Positions 1 to 9,353 of a stretch of DNA of 64,000 bases are shown here, piece after piece. This DNA comes from JBHHYN01 sp046757565 (GTDB taxonomy: Bacteria > Pseudomonadota > Gammaproteobacteria > Eutrophobiales > Eutrophobiaceae): assembly GCA_046757565.1 (NCBI GenBank), contig JBHHYN010000002.1, positions 19,345 to 83,344 on the forward strand. Direction: 5' to 3'. The notes under the pieces are model-generated. The model saw nothing but the letters and a program-made list of their open reading frames with translations, had not been told where the DNA came from and made no database searches. The position numbers and the translations under genes were made by a program. The number at the start of each line of letters is the position of its first letter. The stretch's first letter is position 1.

Positions 1-1
1 G

Positions 2-1711
2 GAATACAACAAGGAGCAAAAAACCCTCAGCGTCATCGACAATGGTATCGGCATGTCGCGGGACGAGGTGGTAGACAATCTGGGGATGATTGCCAAATCC
101 GGTACCAAACAGTTCTTTGAGGCCCTGACCGGCGATCAAAACCAGGACTCCCGGCTCATCGGCCAGTTCGGGGTGGGTTTCTACTCCTCTTTTATTGTCG
201 CCAGGAGCGTTGAGGTAGTCACCCGGCGGGCAGGGCTGTCGCGCCATGAAGGGGTGCGCTGGATCTCGAGCGGTGAAGGTGATTACACTATCGAGACTGT
301 CGACCGGCCAAAACGGGGCACCCGGGTCGTGTTAACTCTGCGTGACGAGGAGCAGGAATTTCTCGATGGGTTCCGGATACGCTCGATTATCCGTAAATAT
401 TCCGATCACATCTCCCTGCCCATCATCATGATGACGGAAGGTGAAGATGAGAAAAAGAAGGGGAAAGGGGAAGAGACGGTCAACAGTGGCACCGCCCTGT
501 GGACACGGTCCAGGAAGGAGATCAAGGAGGAGGAGTATCATGAATTCTACAAACATGTGGGCCATGATTTTGAGGACCCCATGGCCTATGTGCACAACAA
601 GGTTGAAGGCAAACTGGAATATACCAGTCTTCTGTTTATTCCCTCCAGAGCCCCGTTTGATCTGTGGGACAGGGAGCAGCGGCATGGTGTGAAACTCTAT
701 GTGAGGCGGATATTTATCATGGATGATGCCGAACAGCTTATCCCGGCCTATCTGAGATTTGTGCGGGGCATCGTCGATTCCGATGACCTGCCGCTGAATA
801 TTTCCCGCGAGATCCTGCAGCACAACAAGACCATCGATGCCATCCGCGGCGGTTGTACCCGGAAAATCCTGGACCTGCTTAAATCCATTGCTGAAAAGGA
901 TATGGAGAAATATGCCCGCTTCTGGAAGGAGTTTGGCCGTGTATTGAAGGAGGGGGTGATCGGAGAGCATGAAAAAGGGGAAGATCTTGCGAAACTGTTC
1001 CGGTTTGCCTCGACCCATGAAGACAGGGAGGAGCAGACCGTTGCGTTGCAGGACTACGTCGGCCGAATGAAGGATGGCCAGAAAGCCATCTATTATGTTA
1101 CGGCGGAAAACTACGCAACGGCAAAGAACAGTCCCCATCTTGAGATCTTCAAGGAAAAGGGGATTGAAGTCCTGTTGCTGACCGATCCCATCGATGAGTG
1201 GTTGACGGCCCATCTCACGGAATTTGATGGAAAGCCACTGCAATCAGTCAGCAAGGGTGAACTGGATCTGGACGGGCTGGGTGACAAGCAGACAAAGAAG
1301 GCTGCAAAAAAGGGTGGCAAGAAGTATGTCAATCTCACCAAACGCATCAAGAAGGCGCTTGGCGATCAGGTCAAGGAGGTGCGCATCACCCATCGCCTGA
1401 TCAACTCACCCGCTTGCCTGGTGGTTGACGAACAGGCCATGGGCAGGCACCTGGAACAATTGCTCAAGGCCTCGGGCCAGCAGATCCCGGGCTCCAAACC
1501 GATACTGGAAGTCAATCCGGCACACCCTATGGTGCTGCACCTGCAGGATGAGAAGGGGGAGGAACGGGTCAAGGATTGGTCGCAAATACTGTTCGACCAG
1601 GCCCTGCTCAGCGAGGGTGGCAGGTTGGATGATCCGGCTGCATTTGTACACCGGCTGAACAGTCTGTTTCTGGGGCTGACAGAGCGTGAGCCGGGCAACC
1701 CTGACGAGTGA
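2..1711 (+). CDS. htpG: HtpG (Hsp90) molecular chaperone, 5' end missing
   Basis: ATP-dependent Hsp90-family chaperone of the cytoplasm. The frame is open from base 2, so the gene begins before the window; by comparison with the roughly 625-residue family about 70 N-terminal residues are missing. The visible part starts just before the ATP-lid motif DNGIGM, followed by KSGTK and the glycine-rich GQFGVGFYSSF of the GHKL ATPase fold. The middle domain carries the conserved NISREILQ stretch, whose arginine contacts ATP in the family. The C-terminal dimerisation domain is complete and ends in an ordinary stop at 1711. An in-frame ATG at 53 lies inside the ATPase motif and is not the true start. 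A 192-bp gap separates it from the next gene, so co-transcription is uncertain. Confidence 0.97.
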   Translation, partial: EYNKEQKTLSVIDNGIGMSRDEVVDNLGMIAKSGTKQFFEALTGDQNQDSRLIGQFGVGFYSSFIVARSVEVVTRRAGLSRHEGVRWISSGEGDYTIETVDRPKRGTRVVLTLRDEEQEFLDGFRIRSIIRKYSDHISLPIIMMTEGEDEKKKGKGEETVNSGTALWTRSRKEIKEEEYHEFYKHVGHDFEDPMAYVHNKVEGKLEYTSLLFIPSRAPFDLWDREQRHGVKLYVRRIFIMDDAEQLIPAYLRFVRGIVDSDDLPLNISREILQHNKTIDAIRGGCTRKILDLLKSIAEKDMEKYARFWKEFGRVLKEGVIGEHEKGEDLAKLFRFASTHEDREEQTVALQDYVGRMKDGQKAIYYVTAENYATAKNSPHLEIFKEKGIEVLLLTDPIDEWLTAHLTEFDGKPLQSVSKGELDLDGLGDKQTKKAAKKGGKKYVNLTKRIKKALGDQVKEVRITHRLINSPACLVVDEQAMGRHLEQLLKASGQQIPGSKPILEVNPAHPMVLHLQDEKGEERVKDWSQILFDQALLSEGGRLDDPAAFVHRLNSLFLGLTEREPGNPDE

Positions 1712-1903
1712 CACGGATATCCCCATCAGATTAAGGCGCGGTTCGAATGTATGCGGATGTAATGATAGCCTGTACCGGTTCTTGTGTCGCAGGACCGTAC
1801 CCACCGTCCCGGGTTACAGGCGGTGATCAATATAATCCTGTCATCCTGCAGGATAAATCGACTAGAATTGAATCTGGGTGCGATGAGATCCCGATAATTA
1901 CCA

Positions 1904-3529
1904 ATGGAAATTTCGAAAGTCGATTTCTCGAATCTTCTTGAAGAGCTGACCGACATCGGTATTGCCTTGTCGGCGCAGAAGGACCACAGCCGGCTACTGG
2001 AGATGATTCTGCTCAAGGCCAAGGAACTGACTAACGCTGATGGGGGCACCCTCTATACCCGCACCGAGGATGATCAACTAAGGTTCGAGATCATGCTGAC
2101 CGAATCACTGGGATTTCATAAAGGCGGCACCAGCGGCGAAACCATTGAATTCTACCCCATCTCCCTGTATGACAAAGAGGGCAATCCAAATAAACATATG
2201 GTGGCCTCATGGGCTGCTTTGAGTGGTGAAACTGTTAATATCAAAGATGCCTATATCGACGAACAGTTCGATTTTTCCGGCACACGCCAGTTTGACAAGA
2301 AGACGGGTTACCGTTCGAAATCGTTTCTGACTGTGCCACTGACCAATCATGAGAACGAGAACATCGGTGTTTTACAACTACTGAATGCCCAGGATCCCGA
2401 AACGGGAGCGGTCATACCCTTTTCTGATCTGGACCAGCAGGTGGTGGAATCACTGGCTTCCCAGGCAGCGGTAACGATCACCAATCGCAGCCTCATCGAT
2501 GCCTTGAAGCAGCTGTTCGATGCCATGATCCAGTTAATTGCCAATGCCATCGATGAGAAATCGCCCTATACCGCCGGTCATTGCCGCAGGGTCCCGGAGC
2601 TGACCAACATGATTGCCGCAGCTGCTTGCAATGTAAAGACCGGACCACTGAAGGATTTTGATATGGATGAAAAGGAGAAATATGCACTGGATGTGGCCGG
2701 CTGGCTGCATGATTGCGGCAAGATTACCACGCCCGAACATGTGGTGGATAAAGGCACCAAGCTGGAAACTATCTACGACCGGATACATACCGTCGAGACC
2801 CGGTTCGAAGTGCTGGTCCGGGACCGGGAGATCGCTGCGTTACGGCGCAGGCTGGAACAACATAATATTGATAGTGCTCTGGATAACGACGAGGCCTACC
2901 AATCCGGGATTGATCAACTCAATGAAGCAAGGGAGTTAGTCCGTGCCGGTAACATCGGTGGTGAATTCATGAGTGACGAGAACCAGGACCGGATCAGACA
3001 GATCGCCAAACAAAAGTGGACCGACCATGAGGGCAAGGAACGCAATCTGTTGACGGATAATGAGGTGCAAAATCTGGTGATTGGGAGGGGCACGCTGACA
3101 GTGCGTGAGCGGGAGATTATCAACAACCATATCTCCGTTACCATCAAGATGCTGGAATCCCTGCCTTATCCGAAACATCTTGCCCGCGTCCCGGAGTATG
3201 CCGGCGGTCATCATGAGAAAATGGACGGTACCGGTTATCCCCGGGGCCTGACCCGTGAACAGATGTCCATCCCTGCGCGAATGATGGGGATTGCGGACAT
3301 TTTTGAGGCGTTAACGGCCGGCGACCGCCCCTACAAGAAGGCAATGCCCCTGTCCCAGGCACTGAAAATACTGGGCAACATGAAGCTTGAACAGCATATC
3401 GATCCGGACCTGTTTGACATATTTATCCATGACAAGGTCTATATGAAATATGCTGAGAAGTTCCTTGCTCCGGAACAGATCGATGATTTTGATATCACAA
3501 CGATCCCGGGATATGCGCCGGTTCAGTAA
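1904..3529 (+). CDS. GAF / HD-GYP domain protein, probable c-di-GMP phosphodiesterase
   Basis: A 541-residue cytoplasmic signalling protein. Residues about 25-195 form a GAF sensor domain (a substantial insertion around FHKGG...GNPNKH is typical of this subgroup). Residues about 205-515 form an HD-GYP domain: H226 in the first helix, the metal-binding pair H269-D270 (LHDCGKI), H409, H436-H437 and the GYP signature at 444-446 (HHEKMDGTGYPRG). These residues are those needed for hydrolysis of cyclic di-GMP in the family, so activity is likely. Between HDCGKI and H409 lies an extra, mostly helical stretch of about 100 residues (about 300-400), which standard HD-GYP domains lack. No signal peptide or membrane segment is visible. 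The ligand of the GAF domain cannot be told from sequence. Confidence 0.93.
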   Translation: MEISKVDFSNLLEELTDIGIALSAQKDHSRLLEMILLKAKELTNADGGTLYTRTEDDQLRFEIMLTESLGFHKGGTSGETIEFYPISLYDKEGNPNKHMVASWAALSGETVNIKDAYIDEQFDFSGTRQFDKKTGYRSKSFLTVPLTNHENENIGVLQLLNAQDPETGAVIPFSDLDQQVVESLASQAAVTITNRSLIDALKQLFDAMIQLIANAIDEKSPYTAGHCRRVPELTNMIAAAACNVKTGPLKDFDMDEKEKYALDVAGWLHDCGKITTPEHVVDKGTKLETIYDRIHTVETRFEVLVRDREIAALRRRLEQHNIDSALDNDEAYQSGIDQLNEARELVRAGNIGGEFMSDENQDRIRQIAKQKWTDHEGKERNLLTDNEVQNLVIGRGTLTVREREIINNHISVTIKMLESLPYPKHLARVPEYAGGHHEKMDGTGYPRGLTREQMSIPARMMGIADIFEALTAGDRPYKKAMPLSQALKILGNMKLEQHIDPDLFDIFIHDKVYMKYAEKFLAPEQIDDFDITTIPGYAPVQ

Positions 3530-3532
3530 CTG

Positions 3533-3559
3533 AAGGTTCAGGGTTCAAGGTTCAACGTT
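3533..3559. repeat. Heptamer tandem repeat (AAGGTTC type) upstream of prmB
   Basis: Three units with a 7-bp period, AAGGTTC, AGGGTTC and AAGGTTC, then a degenerate AACGTTA. Read on the other strand the units are GAACCTT/GAACCCT, the same family as the arrays at 17922 and 21709. The array starts 4 bp after the stop of the HD-GYP gene and occupies the place where the start codon and ribosome-binding site of prmB would be expected. Confidence 0.8.
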
Positions 3560-3635
3560 AGATATTATTACTGATCCATTAATCACACCGCGCCAACTCG
3601 TCCGCTGGGCGGAGCAATGTTTCAGGGAAGCAGAT

Positions 3636-4466
3636 TTGTACTATGGGCATGGTACGGACAATCCTTTCGATGAAGCAGTTTACCTGGTGTTGCGGGCGCT
3701 TGCTCTGCCGTTTGACGTCGATGATGCTGTGCTTGATGCGCCCATTACCGGGGAAGAACGGCGACGGGTTATGGTGCTTGTCGAAAGACGTATTCAATTG
3801 CGGCTACCGGTCGCTTACCTGATCAACGAAGCCTGGTTCTCCGGCCTCCCCTTTTACGTCGATGAACGTGTTCTGGTGCCGCGTTCACCGATTGCCGAAT
3901 TGATTGAGGAACGGTTCTCCCCATGGCTGCAGGAATCAGCTATCACCCGTATACTGGATATTGGCACCGGAAGTGGTTGTATTGCCGTGGCCTGCGCCCT
4001 GGCCTTCCCCCATGCAAGGGTTGATGCGGTGGATAGCAGCAGTGCCGCCCTTGCGGTGGCAGACAGGAATATCGTTCACTATCAACTGTCGGATCGGGTC
4101 CGTCTTCTACAATCGGATCTGTATGCGGCGCTTGGAGCGCAGCGCTACGATGTGATTGTTGCCAATCCGCCTTATGTCAGCGCGAACGAACTGTCGCACC
4201 TGCCTCCGGAATACCGGCATGAACCGCTCCCGGCGCTGCATGCCGGAGAAGGCGGCCTGGCTGTGGTGCGCCGGTTATTGACGCATACGCGCCCTCATCT
4301 TGAGGGGCATGGAGTCCTCATCGTCGAGGTAGGCAACCGGCAGGATGCAGTGAGCCAGGCATTTCCCGACCTGCCGTTTATCTGGCTCGAGTTTGAGCGG
4401 GGCGGCGAAGGTGTCTTCTTATTGAGGGCAACGGACCTGGCGCACAGCAGTGCCTTTGCTGACTGA
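3636..4466 (+). CDS. prmB: PrmB, ribosomal protein L3 glutamine N5-methyltransferase
   Basis: Class I SAM-dependent methyltransferase that modifies a glutamine of ribosomal protein L3. The sequence shows the SAM site ILDIGTGSGCIA (residues 106-117), the catalytic NPPY motif (177-180) and the PrmB-type N-terminus YYGHGTDNPFDEA. The first standard start codon in frame is TTG at 3636. However, the frame upstream is open back to a stop at 3531, and codons 3573-3635 (DPLITPRQLVRWAEQC and on) still match the N-terminal helices of PrmB. The true start is therefore probably upstream, with no ATG, GTG or TTG available; an ATT at 3564 or 3567 is possible. The AroC gene follows 80 bp downstream, an order common in gammaproteobacteria. 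Confidence 0.95.
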   Translation: MYYGHGTDNPFDEAVYLVLRALALPFDVDDAVLDAPITGEERRRVMVLVERRIQLRLPVAYLINEAWFSGLPFYVDERVLVPRSPIAELIEERFSPWLQESAITRILDIGTGSGCIAVACALAFPHARVDAVDSSSAALAVADRNIVHYQLSDRVRLLQSDLYAALGAQRYDVIVANPPYVSANELSHLPPEYRHEPLPALHAGEGGLAVVRRLLTHTRPHLEGHGVLIVEVGNRQDAVSQAFPDLPFIWLEFERGGEGVFLLRATDLAHSSAFAD

Positions 4467-4546
4467 CAAGATTCCGGCCCAGGTACATATTGTCAGCGCC
4501 ATTCTTTACGAGCGTTATGGGTCATATCCCGCTAGAATATTCACCC

Positions 4547-5647
4547 ATGTCGGGAAATACATTCGGAAAATTATTCACGGTCACGCAGTGTGGTGAGAGC
4601 CACGGCGCCGGCTATCTGTGTATCGTCGATGGCTGTCCTCCGGGAATGACCCTTGGCGAAACCGATTTGCAGAAAGACCTGGACCGCCGTAAACCCGGTA
4701 AGTCCCGCCACGTTACGCAACGGCGGGAATCAGACAGGGTCAATATTATCTCCGGTGTGTTTGAAGGAACGACAACAGGTACCCCAATCGGGCTCTTGAT
4801 TGAAAATGAGGATCAACGCTCCAGAGACTATTCCGGCATTAAGGACCGCTTCCGTCCCGGGCATGCGGACTATACCTATCAACAGAAATACGGCATCCGC
4901 GATTACCGCGGCGGCGGCCGTGCCTCGGCGCGCGAGACCTGCATGCGGGTGGCGGCGGGGGCCATTGCAAAAAAATACCTTTATGAACACTATCGTCTGC
5001 TTGTGCGTGCATATCTGGCGCAACTTGGACCGATTCCCATCGAACACAAGGACTGGAACGAAGTCGAAGGCAACCCCTTCTTTTGTCCCGATGCGGACAA
5101 GGTGGCGGAACTGGAAGCCTACATGGATGCCTTGCGCAAGCAAGGTAATTCGGTGGGGGCGCGGGTCAATGTGGTTGCCGAAAACGTGCCGGCCGGTCTG
5201 GGTGAGCCGGTATTCGATCGTCTGGATGCGGATATCGCCAAGGCCATGATGAGCATTAATGCCGTGAAGGCCGTTGAGATGGGGGCGGGTTTCGATGCCG
5301 TCGAACAGAAAGGCACTGAACACCGCGACGAGATCACGCCCGGCGGGTTTTTGAGTAATCGCGCCGGCGGCGTGCTGGGGGGGATCTCTTCCGGTCAGGA
5401 TATCCTGGTCAGTATGGCCCTCAAACCGACATCGAGTATCCGCTTGCCTGCCAGGACCGTCAACATCAAGGGAGAAGCGGTCGAGGTTGCTACGACTGGC
5501 CGTCATGATCCCTGCGTCGGTATCCGCGCTGTGCCTATTGCCGAAGCGATGCTGGCGCTGGTGCTGATGGATCACGCCCTGCGCCACCGGGCGCAGAATC
5601 TGGACGTGAAATCCGAAACACCGCTCATTCCCGCATCGGCTGATTGA
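4547..5647 (+). CDS. aroC: Chorismate synthase
   Basis: FMNH2-dependent enzyme that converts 5-enolpyruvylshikimate 3-phosphate to chorismate, the last common step of aromatic biosynthesis. The N-terminus MSGNTFGKLFTVTQCGESHG is the standard one, so ATG 4547 is chosen over an in-frame TTG at 4490. Conserved blocks include RPGHADYTY, RGGGRASARET and DPCVGIRAVPIAEAM. Length 366 residues is normal. It follows prmB by 80 bp and ends at a 10-bp hairpin. Confidence 0.98.
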   Translation: MSGNTFGKLFTVTQCGESHGAGYLCIVDGCPPGMTLGETDLQKDLDRRKPGKSRHVTQRRESDRVNIISGVFEGTTTGTPIGLLIENEDQRSRDYSGIKDRFRPGHADYTYQQKYGIRDYRGGGRASARETCMRVAAGAIAKKYLYEHYRLLVRAYLAQLGPIPIEHKDWNEVEGNPFFCPDADKVAELEAYMDALRKQGNSVGARVNVVAENVPAGLGEPVFDRLDADIAKAMMSINAVKAVEMGAGFDAVEQKGTEHRDEITPGGFLSNRAGGVLGGISSGQDILVSMALKPTSSIRLPARTVNIKGEAVEVATTGRHDPCVGIRAVPIAEAMLALVLMDHALRHRAQNLDVKSETPLIPASAD

Positions 5648-5684
5648 CCCGCATAGAGCCAGCGTACTCATGCACTATGCGGGT
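5647..5684 (+). terminator. Hairpin at the end of aroC
   Basis: Perfect 10-bp inverted repeat ACCCGCATAG / CTATGCGGGT with an 18-base loop, beginning at the last base of the aroC stop codon and followed by TAACCGTTTTG. The T-run is short, so intrinsic termination is only possible. The loop and right arm contain CTCATGCACTATGCGGGTT, a motif that recurs at 10590 and 35404. Confidence 0.45.
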
Positions 5685-5758
5685 TAACCGTTTTGTCTGA
5701 GTCGTGATCGGTCCCTGGAGCTATTGCCTTCCAGGATGTCGCGCTGTATGGGCGTCGC

Positions 5759-6913
5759 ATGATCAGTAGTGGCCGCACGCCGGCCGTTCCCTATTACCGC
5801 CTGTCCGGGTTTTATTTGTTCTACTTTGCCACGCTTGGCGCCTTTTTACCCTACTGGTCACCCTATCTCAAATCCATCGGCTTCGATGCCGCCTCGATCG
5901 GACAACTGACGGCGATCCTCGCCGCGACCAAGATCATTGCCCCGAATATCTGGGGCTGGATCGGCGATCATCACGGACAGCGTATACGTATCATCCGGCT
6001 GGCATCGTTGCTGGCCTGTATGTCATTTGCCGGTATGTTGGTTACCCAATCTTTTGGGTGGATGGCGCTGATCTTTGGCGTCTTCGGGTTTTTCTGGAAC
6101 GCGGCCCTGCCCCAGTTTGAGGCGATTACGTTGACACACCTTGGCGAGTCCAGCCACTCCTATACTAGGATACGGATCTGGGGTTCCATAGGCTTTATCG
6201 TCACCGTGCTGGTGTTGGGAAAATATTTTGAATCGCATGCGCTGCAACAACTGCCGGGTGTCGTGTTTATTTTATTATTTGCCATCGTCCTGGCAAGTAT
6301 GGCCGTACCGGAACGTGCCGCTGCAGAGAGGCAAAAACCGGCCGGCTCCCTGTTCAGTGTGCTGAGGCAAGCGGAGATCATGGCCCTGTTTGCTGTCTGC
6401 TTTCTCATGCAGTTCAGTCATGCTCCGTATTATACGTTTTATTCCATCTATCTCGACGACCATGGTTATTCCCCATCGTTTGTCGGAAGCATGTGGGCGA
6501 TAAGCGTTGTGGCTGAAGTGGCCGTCTTTTTTTATATACCGCAATTGATCGCATGGGCCGGCCTTCGCTTGCTGTTATTGACCAGCCTGGCAATAACCTG
6601 TGTGCGCTGGTTGATCATTGCCTATTCCGTTGATGTAGTGACGTTAGTGATTGCCGGACAACTCATGCACGCAGCCACCTTCGGCATCTATCATGCGGCG
6701 GCAATCCAGCTGATACATCGTCATTTTACGGGACGCTTGCAAGGCAGGGGTCAGGCGCTCTACAGTAGCGTGAGTTTCGGTGTGGGCTTGTCTGCCGGCA
6801 GCCTGATGGTCGGTTATTCATGGAACAGTCTGGGAAGTGTCATGAGTTTCCAGGGCGCCGCGCTGGCCTCTTTTGCCGCGCTCCTCATTGCCTGGCGCTG
6901 GATTCGAAATTGA
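5759..6913 (+). CDS. MFS transporter of the MFS_1-like (HcaT/nucleoside-permease-like) group
   Basis: A 384-residue inner-membrane protein with about twelve hydrophobic segments. The N-terminus YRLSGFYLFYFATLGAFLPYWSPYLKSIGF is characteristic of the MFS_1-like family that includes E. coli HcaT and YcaD-type permeases; WGWIGDHHGQR in the loop between helices 2 and 3 matches the MFS motif. The substrate cannot be deduced. No good ribosome-binding site is visible before ATG 5759. The gene is convergent with the receiver protein at 6989 and lies alone after aroC. Confidence 0.85.
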   Translation: MISSGRTPAVPYYRLSGFYLFYFATLGAFLPYWSPYLKSIGFDAASIGQLTAILAATKIIAPNIWGWIGDHHGQRIRIIRLASLLACMSFAGMLVTQSFGWMALIFGVFGFFWNAALPQFEAITLTHLGESSHSYTRIRIWGSIGFIVTVLVLGKYFESHALQQLPGVVFILLFAIVLASMAVPERAAAERQKPAGSLFSVLRQAEIMALFAVCFLMQFSHAPYYTFYSIYLDDHGYSPSFVGSMWAISVVAEVAVFFYIPQLIAWAGLRLLLLTSLAITCVRWLIIAYSVDVVTLVIAGQLMHAATFGIYHAAAIQLIHRHFTGRLQGRGQALYSSVSFGVGLSAGSLMVGYSWNSLGSVMSFQGAALASFAALLIAWRWIRN

Positions 6914-6988
6914 ATGGTGGAATATCCCGGCCGGCGCTTACCCGTTCGCTGCTTCCGTTGGAAGATGTTCTCCAGCCAGCACGATTAT

Positions 6989-7354
6989 TCAGTTTTGTTG
7001 AATCTCGGCCAGTTGCGTAAACAGCTTCTCCATCGGGAAGGGCTTGTGTAACACGCAAACCGCACCATCCTCGGTGGCCTCGGTCAGTAACCGGTCAACA
7101 TGAAAACCGGTCATTATCATGTTTTGGCATCCGGGCTGCAGCCTCCGCATGGCACGCAATACCTCGGCGCCGTTTATGCCCGGCAATTTCAAGTCGATGA
7201 TCGCCAGGTCGATGGCTTCCTCCCGGGCCCTGTCCACGGCCTCTTCGCCGCTATAGACGACCGTGACCAGATAGCCCTGCTCTTCCAGCAGGATGCCCAG
7301 ACTATCAGAGAGATCACGATTATCGTCGACGATGAGAATCCGTAACGGCTTCAT
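6989..7354 (-). CDS. Single-domain response regulator (receiver)
   Basis: A 121-residue CheY-like receiver starting MKPLRILIVDDNRD. Acidic residues D10-D11, phospho-acceptor D54 (IIDLKLPG), T82 and K104 (LHKPFP) are all present, so it should be phosphorylatable. It has no output domain. The ATG at 7354 overlaps the stop of the upstream histidine kinase by 4 bp (ATGA), so the two are translationally coupled and form a two-component pair. A longer in-frame start at 7393 would lie inside the kinase gene and is less likely. Confidence 0.93.
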   Translation of the reverse strand: MKPLRILIVDDNRDLSDSLGILLEEQGYLVTVVYSGEEAVDRAREEAIDLAIIDLKLPGINGAEVLRAMRRLQPGCQNMIMTGFHVDRLLTEATEDGAVCVLHKPFPMEKLFTQLAEIQQN

Positions 7355-8895
7355 GAACCCGGTCCCTTTTCGGTCAAATCCAGTGGTAGCCACAAGGTCA
7401 CACAGGTCCCATGTCCCCCATTAGAATCGATTTCAATGTCGCCACCGTGCTGCGTCATGATCTGTTTTACCGTCGGCAGACCCAGACCCATGCCGAAACT
7501 CTTGGTGCTGTAGAGTGGCTCAAATATCCTGGGCAGGACATCGGCGGGGATGCCATTACCGTTATCACGTATCCTGATCTCAATGCGATTATTGATGCTG
7601 CGGGTAGAGACGGTCAGGCAGGGAGCGGGTGTGATACCATTGGGATTATCCTCCCTGGCCATGGCCTGGCAGGCATTATCATAGACGTTGATAACGGCCC
7701 GGCGCAGGCGATCCGGGTCAATCCGCACCACGGCCCCGGCCAGGTTCAGCTCACGCCGGACGGTAAGACCCTCGGGTACGGTCTGTTCATCCAGCACCTC
7801 GGCTAACCATGCATCGAAGCTTAGCGGTTGCAAGGCAAAATCGGTCATGCGAGTGAAGTCAAGCAACTCAGCGATGATCTTGTCGCAGCGACCGGTGTTA
7901 CGTTCGATACGCTCCAGGGCGCTGGTAACACGCTTGTCGTCGGATTGCATATGCATTTTTAACAGATACACGGCAGGCAGGATGGCGCTCAGGGGGTTGC
8001 GCAGTTCGTGGCCGACAGTTGCTGTTAACTGGCCCAGTACAGAGAGCCGCTCATTACGTAGCAGTTCCTGCTGGGCCGATTCGAGTTCCGCCGTCCGTTC
8101 TGCGACGAGTTCTTGCAGATGCTGGCGATGTTTTTTCAACTCCTCAGCCGTGTTTTTCAAATCGGTGATATCGTGGACAGTGATGATGACCCCTGCCACC
8201 GTACCGTCCTCACGCCGGTAGGGGAGGTATTGTACCTCGACCCAACGCCTGCCCTCGCCGGCATAATCAAACAGGCTTTCAAAACGGATCAACTCACCGG
8301 CCAGGCATCTGTCCAGTCTGGGTTTTGAAAATTTTTCGAACCGCTCTTTGCCGAGTACGTCGGCAAAGCTGTGGCCAATCACCTCTTCCCGGCGTTTTCC
8401 AAAGACATCCAGAAATCGCTGGTTAACAGCAAGGTAGTGATAGTTGCTGTCGATAAATGAGAGATGATCGGTGCTGGCATTGACTATCTGCTCGTAGCGT
8501 AGCAGCATTTCTTCCGCCTGCTTGCGCTCGCTGATGTCCTCGACGAATGTAATGAAGTAGTCCACTGTGCCATCCGCCTTACGGGTGCATTTACTGGAGA
8601 TACGAACGTCGACGATATTCCCATCCTTACGGATGTAGCGTTTATCCTGGGAGAATCCCTCGATCTCCCCGGCCATTAACCGGTCAAATTGTGCGGTGCT
8701 TGCCTGCAAGTCGTCCACGTGAGTCAGATCCTTCCAGGTCATGGTTGCCAGTTCCGCTCGGGAATAACCGACTATCCCGCAGAATGTATCGTTGAACTGG
8801 GCGATCTCCTTGCGGGGCGTGGACAGCACCATGCCGATCAGGCCTGCGTCAAAAAAGCAGTGTAGTAGTTTTTCTATATCGTTTGTTCCGGGCAT
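7351..8895 (-). CDS. PAS-PAS sensor histidine kinase
   Basis: A 514-residue cytoplasmic kinase with no membrane segment. PAS 1 spans about 10-125 and PAS 2 about 133-248; a short coiled coil (250-285) leads to the HisKA domain with phospho-acceptor H296 (VGHELRNPLSAI). The ATPase domain has N407 (NVYDNACQAM), DNGNGIP and GMGLGLPTVKQI. The last form resembles kinases of the NtrB/HATPase-4 type. Its partner is the receiver encoded just downstream with a 4-bp overlap. Both PAS domains have close relatives in the 1265-residue GGDEF-EAL protein at 14118, in the opposite order, suggesting they sense the same cues. Confidence 0.95.
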   Translation of the reverse strand: MPGTNDIEKLLHCFFDAGLIGMVLSTPRKEIAQFNDTFCGIVGYSRAELATMTWKDLTHVDDLQASTAQFDRLMAGEIEGFSQDKRYIRKDGNIVDVRISSKCTRKADGTVDYFITFVEDISERKQAEEMLLRYEQIVNASTDHLSFIDSNYHYLAVNQRFLDVFGKRREEVIGHSFADVLGKERFEKFSKPRLDRCLAGELIRFESLFDYAGEGRRWVEVQYLPYRREDGTVAGVIITVHDITDLKNTAEELKKHRQHLQELVAERTAELESAQQELLRNERLSVLGQLTATVGHELRNPLSAILPAVYLLKMHMQSDDKRVTSALERIERNTGRCDKIIAELLDFTRMTDFALQPLSFDAWLAEVLDEQTVPEGLTVRRELNLAGAVVRIDPDRLRRAVINVYDNACQAMAREDNPNGITPAPCLTVSTRSINNRIEIRIRDNGNGIPADVLPRIFEPLYSTKSFGMGLGLPTVKQIMTQHGGDIEIDSNGGHGTCVTLWLPLDLTEKGPGS

Positions 8896-9353
8896 TATTT
8901 AAAGTGGCATGAATAATAACGGTGGTCTGCTCAACTGGCTGATTTTTCAAGCTGAGCATGACCCGGATCATCCCCTCTACGTATGCGTTGACGCAACAAC
9001 TTTCCCGTTATCGGCAGGAGCGTAATTACCGGGATGAGGGATGATAGAATCCGGACGCGCCTCTTTGATTGATAAAGTGTATCGGCAAAAAATGGAAAAT
9101 TTGAATAATTGATGTAACTGTTTTGTAAACATGGAGTTACTTCAGTACGTGTTCAGGTTTCCTGTGTCCTGGAGCGGACCGGCTCCTGCTGCTATAAGAA
9201 TCAATACTTTCCAGCCTGCATTCCCCGTTTAAAACACGGATGCCCGTTAAGTTGGTGAAGGAACCCGATCTTTGAATCAAGTTTCAGGGAAAAAGTACCG
9301 ATAACCGATCCGTGCGGCGAAAAGTTCATATATTCATATATAAGCGGTAGACA
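8896..9353. other. 458-bp divergent intergenic region
   Basis: Lies between the divergent kinase (minus) and EAL-HDOD (plus) genes, so it must hold both promoters. I see no ORF, tRNA or convincing riboswitch. A short inverted pair GGAGC / GGCTCC occurs near 9172-9185. The last 30 bases before the plus-strand gene are AT-rich (TTCATATATTCATATATAAG), a plausible promoter region, but no clear -35/-10 pair can be assigned. Confidence 0.5.

Noticed and set aside
332..1243. 303-codon open frame antisense to htpG
   Set aside because: It is a shadow of the htpG coding frame; no ribosome-binding site and no recognisable family.
4730..5671. 313-codon open frame antisense to aroC
   Set aside because: Composition rich in H, R and G, as expected for the antisense of a coding gene; aroC is certain here.
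5759..6913. Assigning the MFS gene as a phenylpropionate transporter
   Set aside because: Only the general family pattern is seen and no catabolic genes are adjacent, so no substrate is given.
9200..9353. Possible c-di-GMP riboswitch before the EAL-HDOD gene
   Set aside because: I looked for the GEMM conserved core and found no matching arrangement of tetraloop receptor and ligand bulge.
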